From Pycnococcus provasolii (taxonomy: Eukaryota; Chlorophyta; Pseudoscourfieldiophyceae; Pseudoscourfieldiales), in NCBI GenBank assembly GCA_049487715.1, contig CP150546.1:1054001-1118000 (forward strand): a DNA stretch of 64,000 nt, in the 5' to 3' direction. How positions within the stretch are numbered: the stretch's first letter is position 1; the number at the start of each line of letters is the position of its first letter. This document shows, one piece after another, positions 9,594-21,041 of this stretch. Position numbers and translations under genes: made by a program. The notes under the pieces were generated by a model. It was not told the origin of the DNA, made no database searches, and saw only the letters and a list, made by a program, of their open reading frames with translations.

Positions 9594-10245
9594 CAGATTG
9601 CGTTATCTGCGCCGTTACACGTGCTTTCAGCATGTCATTTTTTGTATACGATACCTTCTAATTATGCTTAAGATGATGCCATATCAAACTTAAACAGATC
9701 TGGATAAAAAAATTTACCGATACATAATTCGCATCTCCGAGAGAAAGCACGAGACGAACTTGTGCGTAGATTTACTTAAGTCATTAATATTTTGCAATTC
9801 CACACAAACTTTTTCGTACGGCGAGGAGGTGTTGCGCACGTTGTCGCAGCGCGTGCGCGAGGTCTTCGGCACGTCGTACACACCGACACTTAGCTTAAAA
9901 TCACGTCTGAGTGGTCGGGAACACGGTCGTAAGCAAACCCCCAATCAGAATTTTTGGTGTGATTCGGGGTTTGCACTCGCGAAAACATAGATAATGTTAC
10001 TGCTGTTACATCTTCTTACCTTTCTTATTGGCAGGCGGCGGCGGCGGCGGCGGCGATTTAGGAGGAGGAGGAGGCGTGCGTCCGCCTCCTCCTCCCGCGT
10101 CGCTGAGACGTCGCTTTTTCTTCTGCGGCGTGGGTGTTCGCACCTCCTCTGGCAACTCCTTCATCTTCCAATGCAATTCGGCAAGGAAGAGCGCATTGTG
10201 CGCCCAACCGCAGTACGCGCCAAACTTGTCGTAGAAAATGCCCTG
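9524..10245. repeat. Segmental duplication, copy 2 (with the intact gene)
   Basis: Partner of 5677-6391. Here the homologous block continues without a break into the full OGG1 reading frame, so this is probably the source copy. Confidence 0.9.
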
Positions 10246-11442
10246 TACCGCCGCGTCAACGCGCGGTGTTAGCGTCTTGCCCTCAAGCGTCGCGTCGTAG
10301 TGAGCCACCGCAATCTGCCAAACATGCGTATCGACAGGAATGGCGCAGTGTTGATCCAATGCGAAGAGACAAACGCACGCGCTCACCTTGCGCCCCACTC
10401 CCGTGAGCTGTGTAAGAGCCGTCAACACTTCCTCATAGCTCTGCGGCTGACCTTCAGTATCCGCAGCAGTGCTGCGCGTTTGCATGGCGGCGTGACTGCC
10501 GCCGTGATCGCGCAAGCTGAGCAGGTACGGCTCACCTCCCAGGTCGTGCAGCTCGCTTGCCGCCTTGACGATGTACTTTGCGCGATATCCAAAGCTGTTC
10601 GAGCGCAGGTCATCCTCAGTCACCTTTTCTCGCAGGGCATCCAACGTGGGGAATGTGAACCACTCATCTTCGTCGCCGTCGTAGATGCGCCCGAGCGGCT
10701 TGCCGTACAGCCGGCAAAGCGTGTTGACCATTCCTGTGATTCGTTCGATGTTATTATTCGAGCTGCAAATGAAGCTGAAGAGGCACTCGAGAGGTGGCTG
10801 CCTTAGCACACGAGCGCCCACGACGTACGGCGCAACCGCTGCGTATCTCTCGTCGCCCTCTCTCCACTTCTCGCCGCTTGCGACAAGGCTGCAAGGCTCG
10901 CATGCTGGCACGACGACGTCGGCGTCCGCCCCTTTCGTTGGAACTGCGAGGTTGAAGTAGTCGCATATGGCTGCCGCGTCACCCGCTCCGTGGTCGGCGT
11001 CCGGCCCGTGGCACCGGAACAGCACGCCACCAGCCTCCATTTTCTTGTGCATTGGCGTGGAATCCTTCGTCCACTGGCTCCCCATCTCTGGTATTTGTAC
11101 CACCTCAACGATGCGCGCGCCGATGACGCCCGCGAAGCACAAAGGGTCAAGGTCCGCTGCAAGCATGGCTGCAGGAGCCGACGGCGCCCGTATCCCCACC
11201 CCGCCACGCTTGGGTGTTCCCAACTGACCTGCAGCATCCAGCGCAGCATCGAGGACTTGGTCATCCGTTGTTGACGGCGCCGCTGTGCCGTTGAATAGGG
11301 TAGGTATGGGCGCGGATAGTTTTTCGACGGACCTTTTCCTCCACCTGAACGACTGGCCGACGGGCACGGTGTGTCTCAGGAGGAGTTCGGCGGGCGGCAC
11401 GCACAGGAACCGCCACGGACGCAGGTGAACTCTCACGGACAT
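10006..11442 (-). CDS. OGG1: 8-oxoguanine DNA glycosylase/AP lyase
   Basis: The enzyme removes 8-oxoguanine opposite C and nicks the strand by beta-elimination in base excision repair. The chosen start is the first ATG, at 11442, giving 478 residues (human alpha form about 345). The N-terminal fold shows GQSFRW (29-34), and SSNNNIERI (about 227-235) matches the NNN loop that faces the estranged cytosine. The helix-hairpin-helix ends GVGRKVSACVCLFALD with catalytic Lys 352. The GPD-type segment IPVDTHVWQIA holds catalytic Asp 371. The extra length is a central insert and a C-terminal tail with poly-Gly, poly-Pro and a basic end (KKGKKM), possibly a nuclear signal. Telomere-like tracts lie just upstream (11513) and downstream (9524). 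The last 80 or so codons are duplicated as a pseudogene at 6153-6391. Confidence 0.93.
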   Translation of the reverse strand: MSVRVHLRPWRFLCVPPAELLLRHTVPVGQSFRWRKRSVEKLSAPIPTLFNGTAAPSTTDDQVLDAALDAAGQLGTPKRGGVGIRAPSAPAAMLAADLDPLCFAGVIGARIVEVVQIPEMGSQWTKDSTPMHKKMEAGGVLFRCHGPDADHGAGDAAAICDYFNLAVPTKGADADVVVPACEPCSLVASGEKWREGDERYAAVAPYVVGARVLRQPPLECLFSFICSSNNNIERITGMVNTLCRLYGKPLGRIYDGDEDEWFTFPTLDALREKVTEDDLRSNSFGYRAKYIVKAASELHDLGGEPYLLSLRDHGGSHAAMQTRSTAADTEGQPQSYEEVLTALTQLTGVGRKVSACVCLFALDQHCAIPVDTHVWQIAVAHYDATLEGKTLTPRVDAAVQGIFYDKFGAYCGWAHNALFLAELHWKMKELPEEVRTPTPQKKKRRLSDAGGGGGRTPPPPPKSPPPPPPPANKKGKKM

Positions 11443-11512
11443 GGAGATGAGCCTCAGGAGGATGAAAGGCGGAACCAGACCCTGGGAGCGGGCAGAATAG
11501 CAAACCAATTCC

Positions 11513-11543
11513 GGGTTAGGGTTTAGGGCTACGCTAGGGTTAT
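11513..11543 (+). repeat. Degenerate telomere-like tract 3
   Basis: GGGTTAGGGTTTAGGGCTAC followed by GCTAGGGTTA lies about 70 bp upstream of the OGG1 start. With tract 2, it brackets the OGG1 gene. Confidence 0.7.
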
Positions 11544-11619
11544 TGTTGTTCTTGGGGAGTTGGGGGATTGATGGTTCTCCGCGTTCGGCAAAAGTCCTCT
11601 TCTTCTTCTCCTCCTAGGA

Positions 11620-12501
11620 ATGACTATCGGACGTATGGCGAAGAAATGGCGAAGCACTTCCTCCTCTCTGATGGCGAAATCTGGGTCGGACGCTCGTCGT
11701 CTCAACTTCCGCTGTCTTGCAAAGTTGTTCCCCCGCGTCCTGCTTGGGAGCATTCGGTACCAAGTGCCGCGAACGGGAAACGTGGTGGAGACTTCAGCAC
11801 CGATGGAGTGGAAAGACATCAAAAGCAGGAGGATGTCGGAGTACGAAGCACGAACCAAGCACTACCTTGGCGACGCCTGTCCCAAACCCACTGCGGTCCC
11901 TTGCCAGACGCCGATCGCTTACATAACTTCGGTCGCAAACTATCTTGGTGCAAGTGTCAGCGAACAGGACGTGAAAGCATACTTTACGTTCGAGGGCTCA
12001 GGAAAGCGAAAGAGCTACACTGTGTTCGAAGCGGATAAATTTCGATCCGACTACGGCTTGACCTTGCCGCAGTGCAAAGAGCTTTCTCCGTCTGAACCAG
12101 ACGAACGACCGAAGAAGCGAGTGCGTTTCAGCGAACCCGCTTCCGTCGCAAGGGCGGCTGACTATCTTGCCAGAAGGCGCGACTACGAGACAGTCAGGCG
12201 CGACTACGAGACAGTCAAGGTTATCTTCGACGAGGCGCAAGCGCACATGCGACGCGACAGGGAGGAGCGCGAGCTGTACAGGAAACGGGTGACGCTGGGC
12301 TTGGCCCTCGCGCCCGATGAAGAGGAGCAGTATTTTGCCAAGGCCTTCGCGTTCAACCTGCGCGTGGAACGGGTTTTGCTGATCCTAAGCTCTGCCGTAC
12401 ACGCGCTGCACGCGCAGTTGACACAGGCGTACGTACAAGCAGTAAGCTCGTACTACGCAGGTGTATGTAAGAGCGGAGGGTTAGCTCCTTCGGCCTCCTG
12501 A
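11620..12501 (+). CDS. Hypothetical protein ending in rDNA spacer
   Basis: The frame has 293 codons from an ATG at 11620. I do not recognise the family. The N-terminal half has a mixed, protein-like composition (CQTPIAYITSVANYLGASVS, VKAYFTFEGSGKRKSYTVFE). Residues about 165-175 are basic (ERPKKRVRF), and a perfect short duplication encodes RRDYETV twice in tandem. A charged helix follows (FDEAQAHMRRDREERELYRK). The last nine codons (GGLAPSAS) lie inside sequence shared with rDNA unit B, where a completely different frame ends with the same residues. The original 3' end has therefore probably been cut off by the rDNA border at 12474. The true product may be truncated or the locus may be a pseudogene. 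Confidence 0.5.
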   Translation: MTIGRMAKKWRSTSSSLMAKSGSDARRLNFRCLAKLFPRVLLGSIRYQVPRTGNVVETSAPMEWKDIKSRRMSEYEARTKHYLGDACPKPTAVPCQTPIAYITSVANYLGASVSEQDVKAYFTFEGSGKRKSYTVFEADKFRSDYGLTLPQCKELSPSEPDERPKKRVRFSEPASVARAADYLARRRDYETVRRDYETVKVIFDEAQAHMRRDREERELYRKRVTLGLALAPDEEEQYFAKAFAFNLRVERVLLILSSAVHALHAQLTQAYVQAVSSYYAGVCKSGGLAPSAS

Positions 12502-13925
12502 CGAACAGCCTCATGCAGCTGACCCAAGAGCTAACTGGCTGGCTCTCGTGAAGGCGGACGATGTCTTTGGACCCTGGATGTTAGGTGTAACAACAACGTG
12601 TAACATGGCTTGCGAAAACAACGCCTCTCTCTCTTCTTAAGGAGCCTTAGGTTTGCCCTCTCTCCCTTAAGGTTGATACCAAGCTGGCTCGAGCAAGAAG
12701 AGGAGTTGTGATATCCACGTAAGTGATGACAAAAACTCACGCGCCGGCCTCATTCAGTATCTCAGCTAGCCAAGACACTCAGCCAGCTGCAGTTTGTTCC
12801 TTTGTCCCAACGCCATGACTTCTGCCGACAGCCGTCGCTAGGACCAGGGAATAGGTATTATAGCCGTTGGGCCTCTGCGGCCGTCAGGCGGAGATGGGCA
12901 CCTCTGCTTGGTCGTGTTTCAGGTGCCTCACATGGCCCGAGCGTACTTTGCCAAGATGTCAGTCCGCAAATCGACTCATCTCACGCTTTTGGTAAACACG
13001 CAAAAGGACGAGTTGCCACCCTTGAATGGAGGCCTTTTGTCCGGAGGGGGATGGAAAATGTGGCAAGATGCCGTTGTGGGGACGGCTCGTGGCTGCGTAC
13101 GCCCTCCCGGAAGGGTATGAAGGAAAGAAAGCTCTGAGCTTTCGGACTCTCATAGCTCCGGCGAACGAAGTTCTCCCAGATTATTATTTGTCTTTGGACG
13201 GTACTATTCGGCGCTACGGCGTTTTGTGGAGGTTTGGCTTTTAGTACCCGATGAGTGACAGTCGCCCTCGGCATCCTGTGGCGGAGTGAGGAGGCAGAGT
13301 TCGTCTCTGCCATCCACATCTCTGCACCGTGATATTCGAGTGGCGTATCATTGCAAGACGTTGAGCTCGCCGTGAATTAATTAATTATTTATTAATTAAT
13401 TGACTGGCTTGTTCCGTCGATGCCCGACTTATTCTTTAAGTATCGTGGCAAAAGAGCGAAAGGCTTGTATGAATACACGATGTGCATTCTTACAAACTGG
13501 AAGTTCGAAGCGGTTCCCACTCGCCTGGTGCCCCTCTCTCTTCATTGGGAGAGCTCGGCTAGCGCCTTGCGACGTAGGTCCGCGTGATGGAACCACCTGC
13601 GGAAAGCCTGGTGAAAATGGAATTTCGGTTCTGTTTTTTACTCAGTTTGCTTTCGTATCGTTGGTGCTTCCGGAAGAAGTTGAATAGGACTTCGAGGAAA
13701 AGGGCGTTTTGATTTTCCGGGTAGTTCTCTCGTTGAGAGGCTCGCCTTGTGGAAATCCCCCTTGAACCACACTGAAGGAACAGAATTTCTTCTGTACACT
13801 TCGTTCATATCTTTCGCTCCCCGTTCCTTTTTGGATACGGCGCAGAGTTTATGTTCGAGTGTGGATGGCCGGTACCCCTTTCTTGTTTTTCAAGTTTGTT
13901 CGGGACGGCGTGTCCAAGAAGAAAG
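12474..13925 (+). other. rDNA unit A: intergenic spacer and 5' external transcribed spacer
   Basis: Sequence from CGGAGGGTTAGCTCC at 12474 to the 18S start is nearly identical to 25859-27306. From about 12881 on it is also similar to 47961-49035. It contains a small hairpin GAAAGCTC-T-GAGCTTTC (about 13127-13143), a hairpin GGCAGAG...CTCTGCC near 13290, and an A/T-rich ATTAATTA cluster (13375-13401) of different length in each unit. The Pol I promoter should lie here but I cannot place it. Short frames are not conserved as protein and are rejected. Confidence 0.75.
13375..13401. repeat. Length-variable ATTAAT cluster in rDNA spacer A
   Basis: A self-complementary A/T run made of ATTAATTA units sits about 525 bp before the 18S. 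Units B (about 26763-26781) and C (about 48488-48510) have shorter versions in the same context. Confidence 0.6.
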
Positions 13926-15720
<1,795 letters not shown>

Positions 15721-15722
<2 letters not shown>

Positions 15723-15906
15723 TGTATCGATTCCACGACCCGCGAATTGGATGCTTTGTGAGTATTTTCATGCTCACATCTCATCACACCACACGGTTCT
15801 TCGTGACCGATCTCTATAATTATTAATCTCGAATATCTTCTTTGCTAAAGCAATGAAAAAACTAGGTGATAGATTTATTCTATTCCTGTTTATAAAGATA
15901 ACCAAG
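15721..15906 (+). other. ITS1, unit A
   Basis: Spacer between the 18S end and the 5.8S start. It differs from units B and C by a few substitutions and by the length of an A run. Confidence 0.85.
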
Positions 15907-16061
15907 AACAACTCTCAACAACGGATATCTAGGCTCTCGCAACGATGAAGAACGCAGCGAAATGCGATACGTAGTGCGAATTGCAGAATGTACGTGAGTC
16001 ATCGAATTTTTGAACGCATCTTGCGCCTGACTTCGGTCAGGCAGGCCTGCCTGAGCGTCAG
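15907..16061 (+). rRNA. 5.8S rRNA, unit A
   Basis: Starts AACAACTCTCAACAACGGAT and includes the conserved CGATGAAGAACGCAGCGAAA and GAATTGCAGAA. It ends near the CTGCCTGAGCGTCAG element. The 3' end is set by comparison with the family and could be off by a few bases. Confidence 0.93.
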
Positions 16062-16299
16062 TGTGTTCTCTCACTCTCGCATATATTTATTTATGTACGA
16101 CCGTGGAGTTGGTAGTCTTATTCTCTTTCGAGAAGATAAGTTTGCCGAAGCACAGAGCTTGGCGACCGAAGCCGCTGTTTATGCGACAGCTTCAGCGCGA
16201 TAGAAATATTTACCGCTGTTTGTCGGATAAGGCTTCGTGTCGACCGCGATTCGTCTCTCTTTTTGGAGGGAGACGACGGGAAGAAATTCCTCTCATTTT
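16062..16299 (+). other. ITS2, unit A
   Basis: Spacer of about 238 nt. A stem tip at 16117-16140 (CTTATTCTC, loop, GAGAAGATAAG) and a second site near 16258-16273 differ between the units. Confidence 0.85.
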
Positions 16300-16345
16300 T
16301 GACCTCAGTTCAGACCAGACTACCCGCCGAATTTAAGCATATCAT

Positions 16346-16378
<33 letters not shown>

Positions 16379-17163
16379 CTAGTAACGGCGAGCGAACAGG
16401 GAAGAGCCCAACTTGAAAATCCTCAGTTCTTCGCGGAACTGTCGAATTGTAGTCTAAAGAGGATGCCTCTGCTTCCGCCTTAGCCCAAGTTCCCTGGAAC
16501 GGGACGCCAGAGAGGGTGAGAGCCCCGTCGGCTGAGGCTTACGCTCCACGAGGCTCCTTCACCGAGTCGCGTAGTTTGGGAATGCTGCGCTAATTGGGTG
16601 GTAAACTCCATCTAAGGCTAAATACCGGCGAGAGACCGATAGCGAACAAGTACCGCGAGGGAAAGATGAAAAGAACTTTGAAAAGAGAGTTAAAAAGTGC
16701 TTGAAATTGTTGAGGGGGAAGCGATTGGAGGCTACGGGTGTTCCTTGGTATTCGCGGCAACCCCGTTATTTACACAAGGAGCTGGTCAGCGTGGGTTTCC
16801 TCTTTCGGATTTGGCGATCGAGGAGACTGAGGCTCGGAGACGATGTCCAGACGCTGGCGGAAGGTTTCCAATCGGCCCGTCTTGAAACACGGACCAAGGA
16901 GTCTGACATGTATGCAAGTCGGTGAGTGGAAAACTCACGAGGCGCAATGAGAGTAACTGGTGGGAGGCGCAAGCTGCACCATCGACCGACCGTGAGCTTT
17001 TGTGAAAGGTTTGAGTACGAGCATATATGTTGGGACCCGAAAGATGGTGAACTATGCCTGAGCAGGGCGAAGCCAGAGGAAACTCTGGTGGAGGCTCGTA
17101 GGGATACTGACGTGCAAATCGTTCTTCTGACTTGGGTATAGGGGCGAAAGACTAATCGAACTG

Positions 17164-17208
<45 letters not shown>

Positions 17209-17483
17209 TTCAAGCAGTTTCATCGGGTAAAGCGAATGATTAGTGGCTTTGGGGAAGTAACTTCCTCAACCAATTCTCAAACTTTAAATAGGTGAGCTGC
17301 CTTGGTTGCTTAATTGAACCAGGGCGCTGAATGCGAACTCCAAGTGGGCCATTTTTGGTAAGCAGAACTGGCGATGCGGGATGAACCGATAGTCGAGTTA
17401 AAGCGCCTAACTGTACGCTAACCTAGATCCCACAAAGGGTGTTGATTGATACAGACAGCAGGACGGTGGTCATGGAAGTCGAA

Positions 17484-17519
<36 letters not shown>

Positions 17520-18380
17520 TCAATTAGCCCCGAAAATGGATGGCGCTAAAGCGTACGGCTTAGACTCGGCCATCAAGGCGAGTGCGATGCCTTGATGAGT
17601 AGGAGGGCGCGGGGCCTGTGGCGCAGCTCGCGGCGTGAGCCGGGGTGAAACAGGCTCTGGTGCAGATCTTGGTGGTAGTAGCAAATATTCAAATGAGAAC
17701 TTTGAAGACTGAAGTGGAGAAAGGTTCCATGTGAACAGCAATTGGACATGGGTTAGTCGATCCTAAGAGATGGGGTAATCCTGTGTGAAGGTCGCACTCG
17801 CGACGTCCATCGAAAGGGAATCGGGTTAACATTCCCGAACCGGGACGCGGCGGCGGACGGCAACGTAAGCGAGCCCGAAGACGCCGGCGAGGGCTCCGGG
17901 AAGAGTTCTCTTTTCTTTTTAACAGCTCGCCAGCCCTGGAATCGCATTATGCGGAGATAGGGCCTTGCAGCTGGTAAAGCACCGCACTTCTCGCGGTGTC
18001 CGGTGCGCCCTCGACGGTCCGTGAAAATTCGGGGGAGCGACTACCGATCGCGCCCGGTCGTACTCATAACCGCATCAGGTCTCCAAGGTTAGCAGCCTCT
18101 AGTCTTTTGAACAATGTGGATAAGGGAAGTCGGCAAAATAGATCCGTAAGTTCGCGAAAAGGATTGGCTCTGAGGGCTGGGCCTAGGGGTCTGTACTTTG
18201 ACGCCCAAGACGGTCTTAGGTCTGCTGGCAACGGCGGGCCTTCGCGTGTCGACCGGTTGACGAGCACAGAACGACTTCGGTCTTTCCCTAGGCGATGAAC
18301 AGCTAACTCAGAACTGGTACGGACAAGGGGAATCCGACTGTTTAATTAAAACTGAGCATTGTGATGGTCTAAAAAGATGT

Positions 18381-18419
<39 letters not shown>

Positions 18420-18435
18420 AGTGAAGAAATTCAAC

Positions 18436-18499
<64 letters not shown>

Positions 18500-18500
<1 letters not shown>

Positions 18501-20011
18501 GACCTCAAATATATAAGAATTTGAAAATTGGATAAGCAGCTGTGAAAAGCAAAACGAGGTGGAGTTTTAGATTAGATATACACAAGTAACCCCAGTATTC
18601 TTTTCTTCAAAACTCTCTGCTAGTCGAAACAAGATATACATGGACATTTCAATACAACACGGTGCTCCGGGGAGTCTTCTCGAGGAGGTTGAATTGAATA
18701 GCTTTGCCAACGACCCGACTTTCAAGAATCAAGACGAATGGCATTTAACACCCCATCCTGATGATCCTGTGGAAGTCGAGGCAGTGCTAAGTCCAGACCA
18801 ATTACATTTCGATGTCTGGATAGGACCTGGAATGGAAGAACTTCGTTTTTTCCGGCTCCATCCTTTGGCTTCTGAGTATTTACAAAGACAGTATGACTTG
18901 ATACAAGAAAATACCGAATTGACTCAGATCCTGCCCTATGGCGCTAGTCAAGGCGTTCACAATTTGCCCGAAGGTGTCTATTCTTGTCGAACTTTTATAG
19001 ACCCTCACGCACCTTTGTTGAACTGGACTAACCCTGGGTATCCAAGGCTTCGAGGTGAGGGCGGCTTCTATCGACAACACTTAGCTCCATTGGTTGACTT
19101 ACCAAATGGGCATTTCGATGAGGCCGCAGCTATCCCGCAGAACGAGCCACACGCTCCCCTTGTGCCTGAACAAACCATGGCGGCAAGGGTAGTATATGCA
19201 AGATACCTCACCACTCTGGCAGCTCAACACGGCGTTCCTAACATTGAATATGGAGCAGAAGCTGGCGCAATACCTCAGTGGTACTGGCCGGTGGAGTGGA
19301 GCTCGCTATACCCTTTTCAGCACGATTATGATACATCGCATTTGTGTCACAACAAACGATGCGTCACAAGACAGCACTTAGTTATAGAACCATCAAGAAC
19401 TAATCGGTCTCGGCAATATGGTTTGGCAAGATGTTCGGGCTATTTAATAAATAGAAAGGACTATGCAAATACAAACGAGGTTGAGGTGTTCGGCTATCGG
19501 TGCTGTCACCGCTGGGGTTGCAGAGTATGTACCATGATTGAGCCCTTTGGATTTATTCAAGGAGCTAGTCGAGATTGGACTCAATTGGTATATCGATCTG
19601 GACACGAAGCTGACTATAATTTCGGTACTTTGCCGGAATTAGACTAGTTTCTGAGGTTCTCCAGAGTTTTGGCAACACATCTTGATCAGGGAACGCCTCC
19701 ATGCCTCTTGGCAAAGGGCGTCTAGTACCACCCTCGTTTGGAAACTTTCGAGTGGGAACGCGGTTAATTGCCGGTATCATATGGTAATAAGCTAGACCCT
19801 CTAAAGGCCGATCCTGAGCGTTACCTCCTAAGTCCGAAGTTGGCTAGAAACCTCAAAGTTACTAGCAAACACTACACCACATGGTAGGATACGGAGGGCG
19901 TGCAGAGACTGAACGGATGTGGGTGAGTCACTCGAGGAGACGACCAATCTCCGAGACTTGCTTAAGATACAGTCCACTCCTATACGATGGTAAAAGTATA
20001 GGGCTCAAGTG
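18500..20011 (+). other. Group I intron in 28S, unit A, site L1949-like
   Basis: It interrupts the conserved block between GCCTCGTCATCT and AATTAGTGACGCGCATGAAT, which corresponds to the known L1949 site. The 5' exon ends in T and the intron in G, as group I splicing requires. Core elements follow the ORF: a Q-like GATCCTGAGCG near 19809, R GTGCAGAGACTGAACGG near 19900 and S CTTAAGATACAGTCC near 19961. The intron sequence is shared by all four rDNA units. Confidence 0.93.
18640..19647 (+). CDS. His-Cys box homing endonuclease (I-PpoI type), unit A
   Basis: The protein is 335 residues from an ATG at 18640, in the sense strand of the intron, between its 5' end and the catalytic core. The C-terminal part carries the His-Cys box: SHLCHNKRC (233-241), an HL pair and SRTNRSR. 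His 234 and Asn 255 are 21 residues apart, the same spacing as the general base and metal ligand of I-PpoI. A zinc cluster of Cys and His follows (YRCCHRWGCRVC, 286-297). I-PpoI itself is about 163 residues, so this protein has an N-terminal extension of about 170 residues with no recognised domain. The family cuts intron-less rDNA alleles to spread the intron. The frame is intact in units A, B and C. Expression from a Pol I transcript is inferred. Confidence 0.92.
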   Translation: MDISIQHGAPGSLLEEVELNSFANDPTFKNQDEWHLTPHPDDPVEVEAVLSPDQLHFDVWIGPGMEELRFFRLHPLASEYLQRQYDLIQENTELTQILPYGASQGVHNLPEGVYSCRTFIDPHAPLLNWTNPGYPRLRGEGGFYRQHLAPLVDLPNGHFDEAAAIPQNEPHAPLVPEQTMAARVVYARYLTTLAAQHGVPNIEYGAEAGAIPQWYWPVEWSSLYPFQHDYDTSHLCHNKRCVTRQHLVIEPSRTNRSRQYGLARCSGYLINRKDYANTNEVEVFGYRCCHRWGCRVCTMIEPFGFIQGASRDWTQLVYRSGHEADYNFGTLPELD

Positions 20012-20048
<37 letters not shown>

Positions 20049-20061
20049 ACTGTCCCTATCC

Positions 20062-20101
<40 letters not shown>

Positions 20102-20107
20102 GAATCG

Positions 20108-20146
<39 letters not shown>

Positions 20147-20495
20147 ACTTTGTGAAATGACTTAGAAGGTGTAGAATAAGTGGGAGCTTCGGCGCCAGTG
20201 AAATACCACTACTTTTAACGTTATTTTACTTATTTCATGATATGGAACCGGGACTCTGTCCCTGCTTTTTGCTCTAAGCATAGCGATCCAGGTGAAAGAC
20301 ATTGTCAGGTGGGGAGTTTGGCTGGGGCGGCACATCTGTTAAATCGTAACGCAGGTGTCCTAAGATGAGCTCAGAGAGAACAGAAATCTCTCGTAGAACA
20401 AAAGGGTAAAAGCTCATTTGATTTTGATTTTCAGTACGAATACAAACTGTGAAAGCATGGCCTATCGATCCTTTAGAATTTGAGAGTTTCAAGCT

Positions 20496-20538
<43 letters not shown>

Positions 20539-20561
20539 AGCCAAGCGTTCATAGCGACGTT

Positions 20562-20606
<45 letters not shown>

Positions 20607-20641
20607 GAATTCACCAAGTGTTGGATTGTTCACCCACCAAT

Positions 20642-20696
<55 letters not shown>

Positions 20697-21041
20697 ATGG
20701 ACGGCCGAGCCAACACTAATCAGAGTCAGTACGAGAGGAACCCTCTGTTCGCATAATTGGTAACGCCCTTGGCTGAAAAGCCAGTGGGGCAAAGCTACCA
20801 TGCGTAGGATAATGACTGAACGCCTCTAAGTCAGAATCCATGGTGGAAGGCTCGGCATTTATGTCTCCGGACGATACACGCTAACGATAACATTGTCGAG
20901 AGCGCTATTCACCGAAATTCCGATTGTACGGAGACGTGAATCCCTTGTAGACGACTTGGATACGCCACAGGGTGATGTAAGGTGTAGAGCATCCTTGCTG
21001 ATGCGATCATCTGAGTCTCAGCCCTTCGTGGCAAGATTCGT

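Larger units (their letters stand above)
16300..21041 (+). rRNA. 28S rRNA, unit A (with group I intron)
   Basis: Starts near GACCTCAGTTCAGACCAGAC, just before the universal CCGAATTTAAGCATATCA, and ends near the GGCAAGATTCGT that aligns with the eukaryotic LSU 3' end. The sarcin-ricin loop AGTACGAGAGGAACC is present near 20725. Exonic length is about 3.23 kb once the 1512-nt intron at 18500-20011 is removed. The exact 5' and 3' ends are estimates. It differs from B, C and D at single positions near 20241 and 20891. Confidence 0.93.

Noticed and set aside
13400-13687. Conserved plus-strand frames of 60-140 codons in the 5' spacers and 18S
   Set aside because: They are conserved because the rDNA is conserved, and they show no codon-level constraint or domain.
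20274-20633. A 119-codon minus-strand frame inside each 28S (also in B, C and D)
   Set aside because: It is antisense to conserved LSU sequence. Its conservation is explained by the rRNA.
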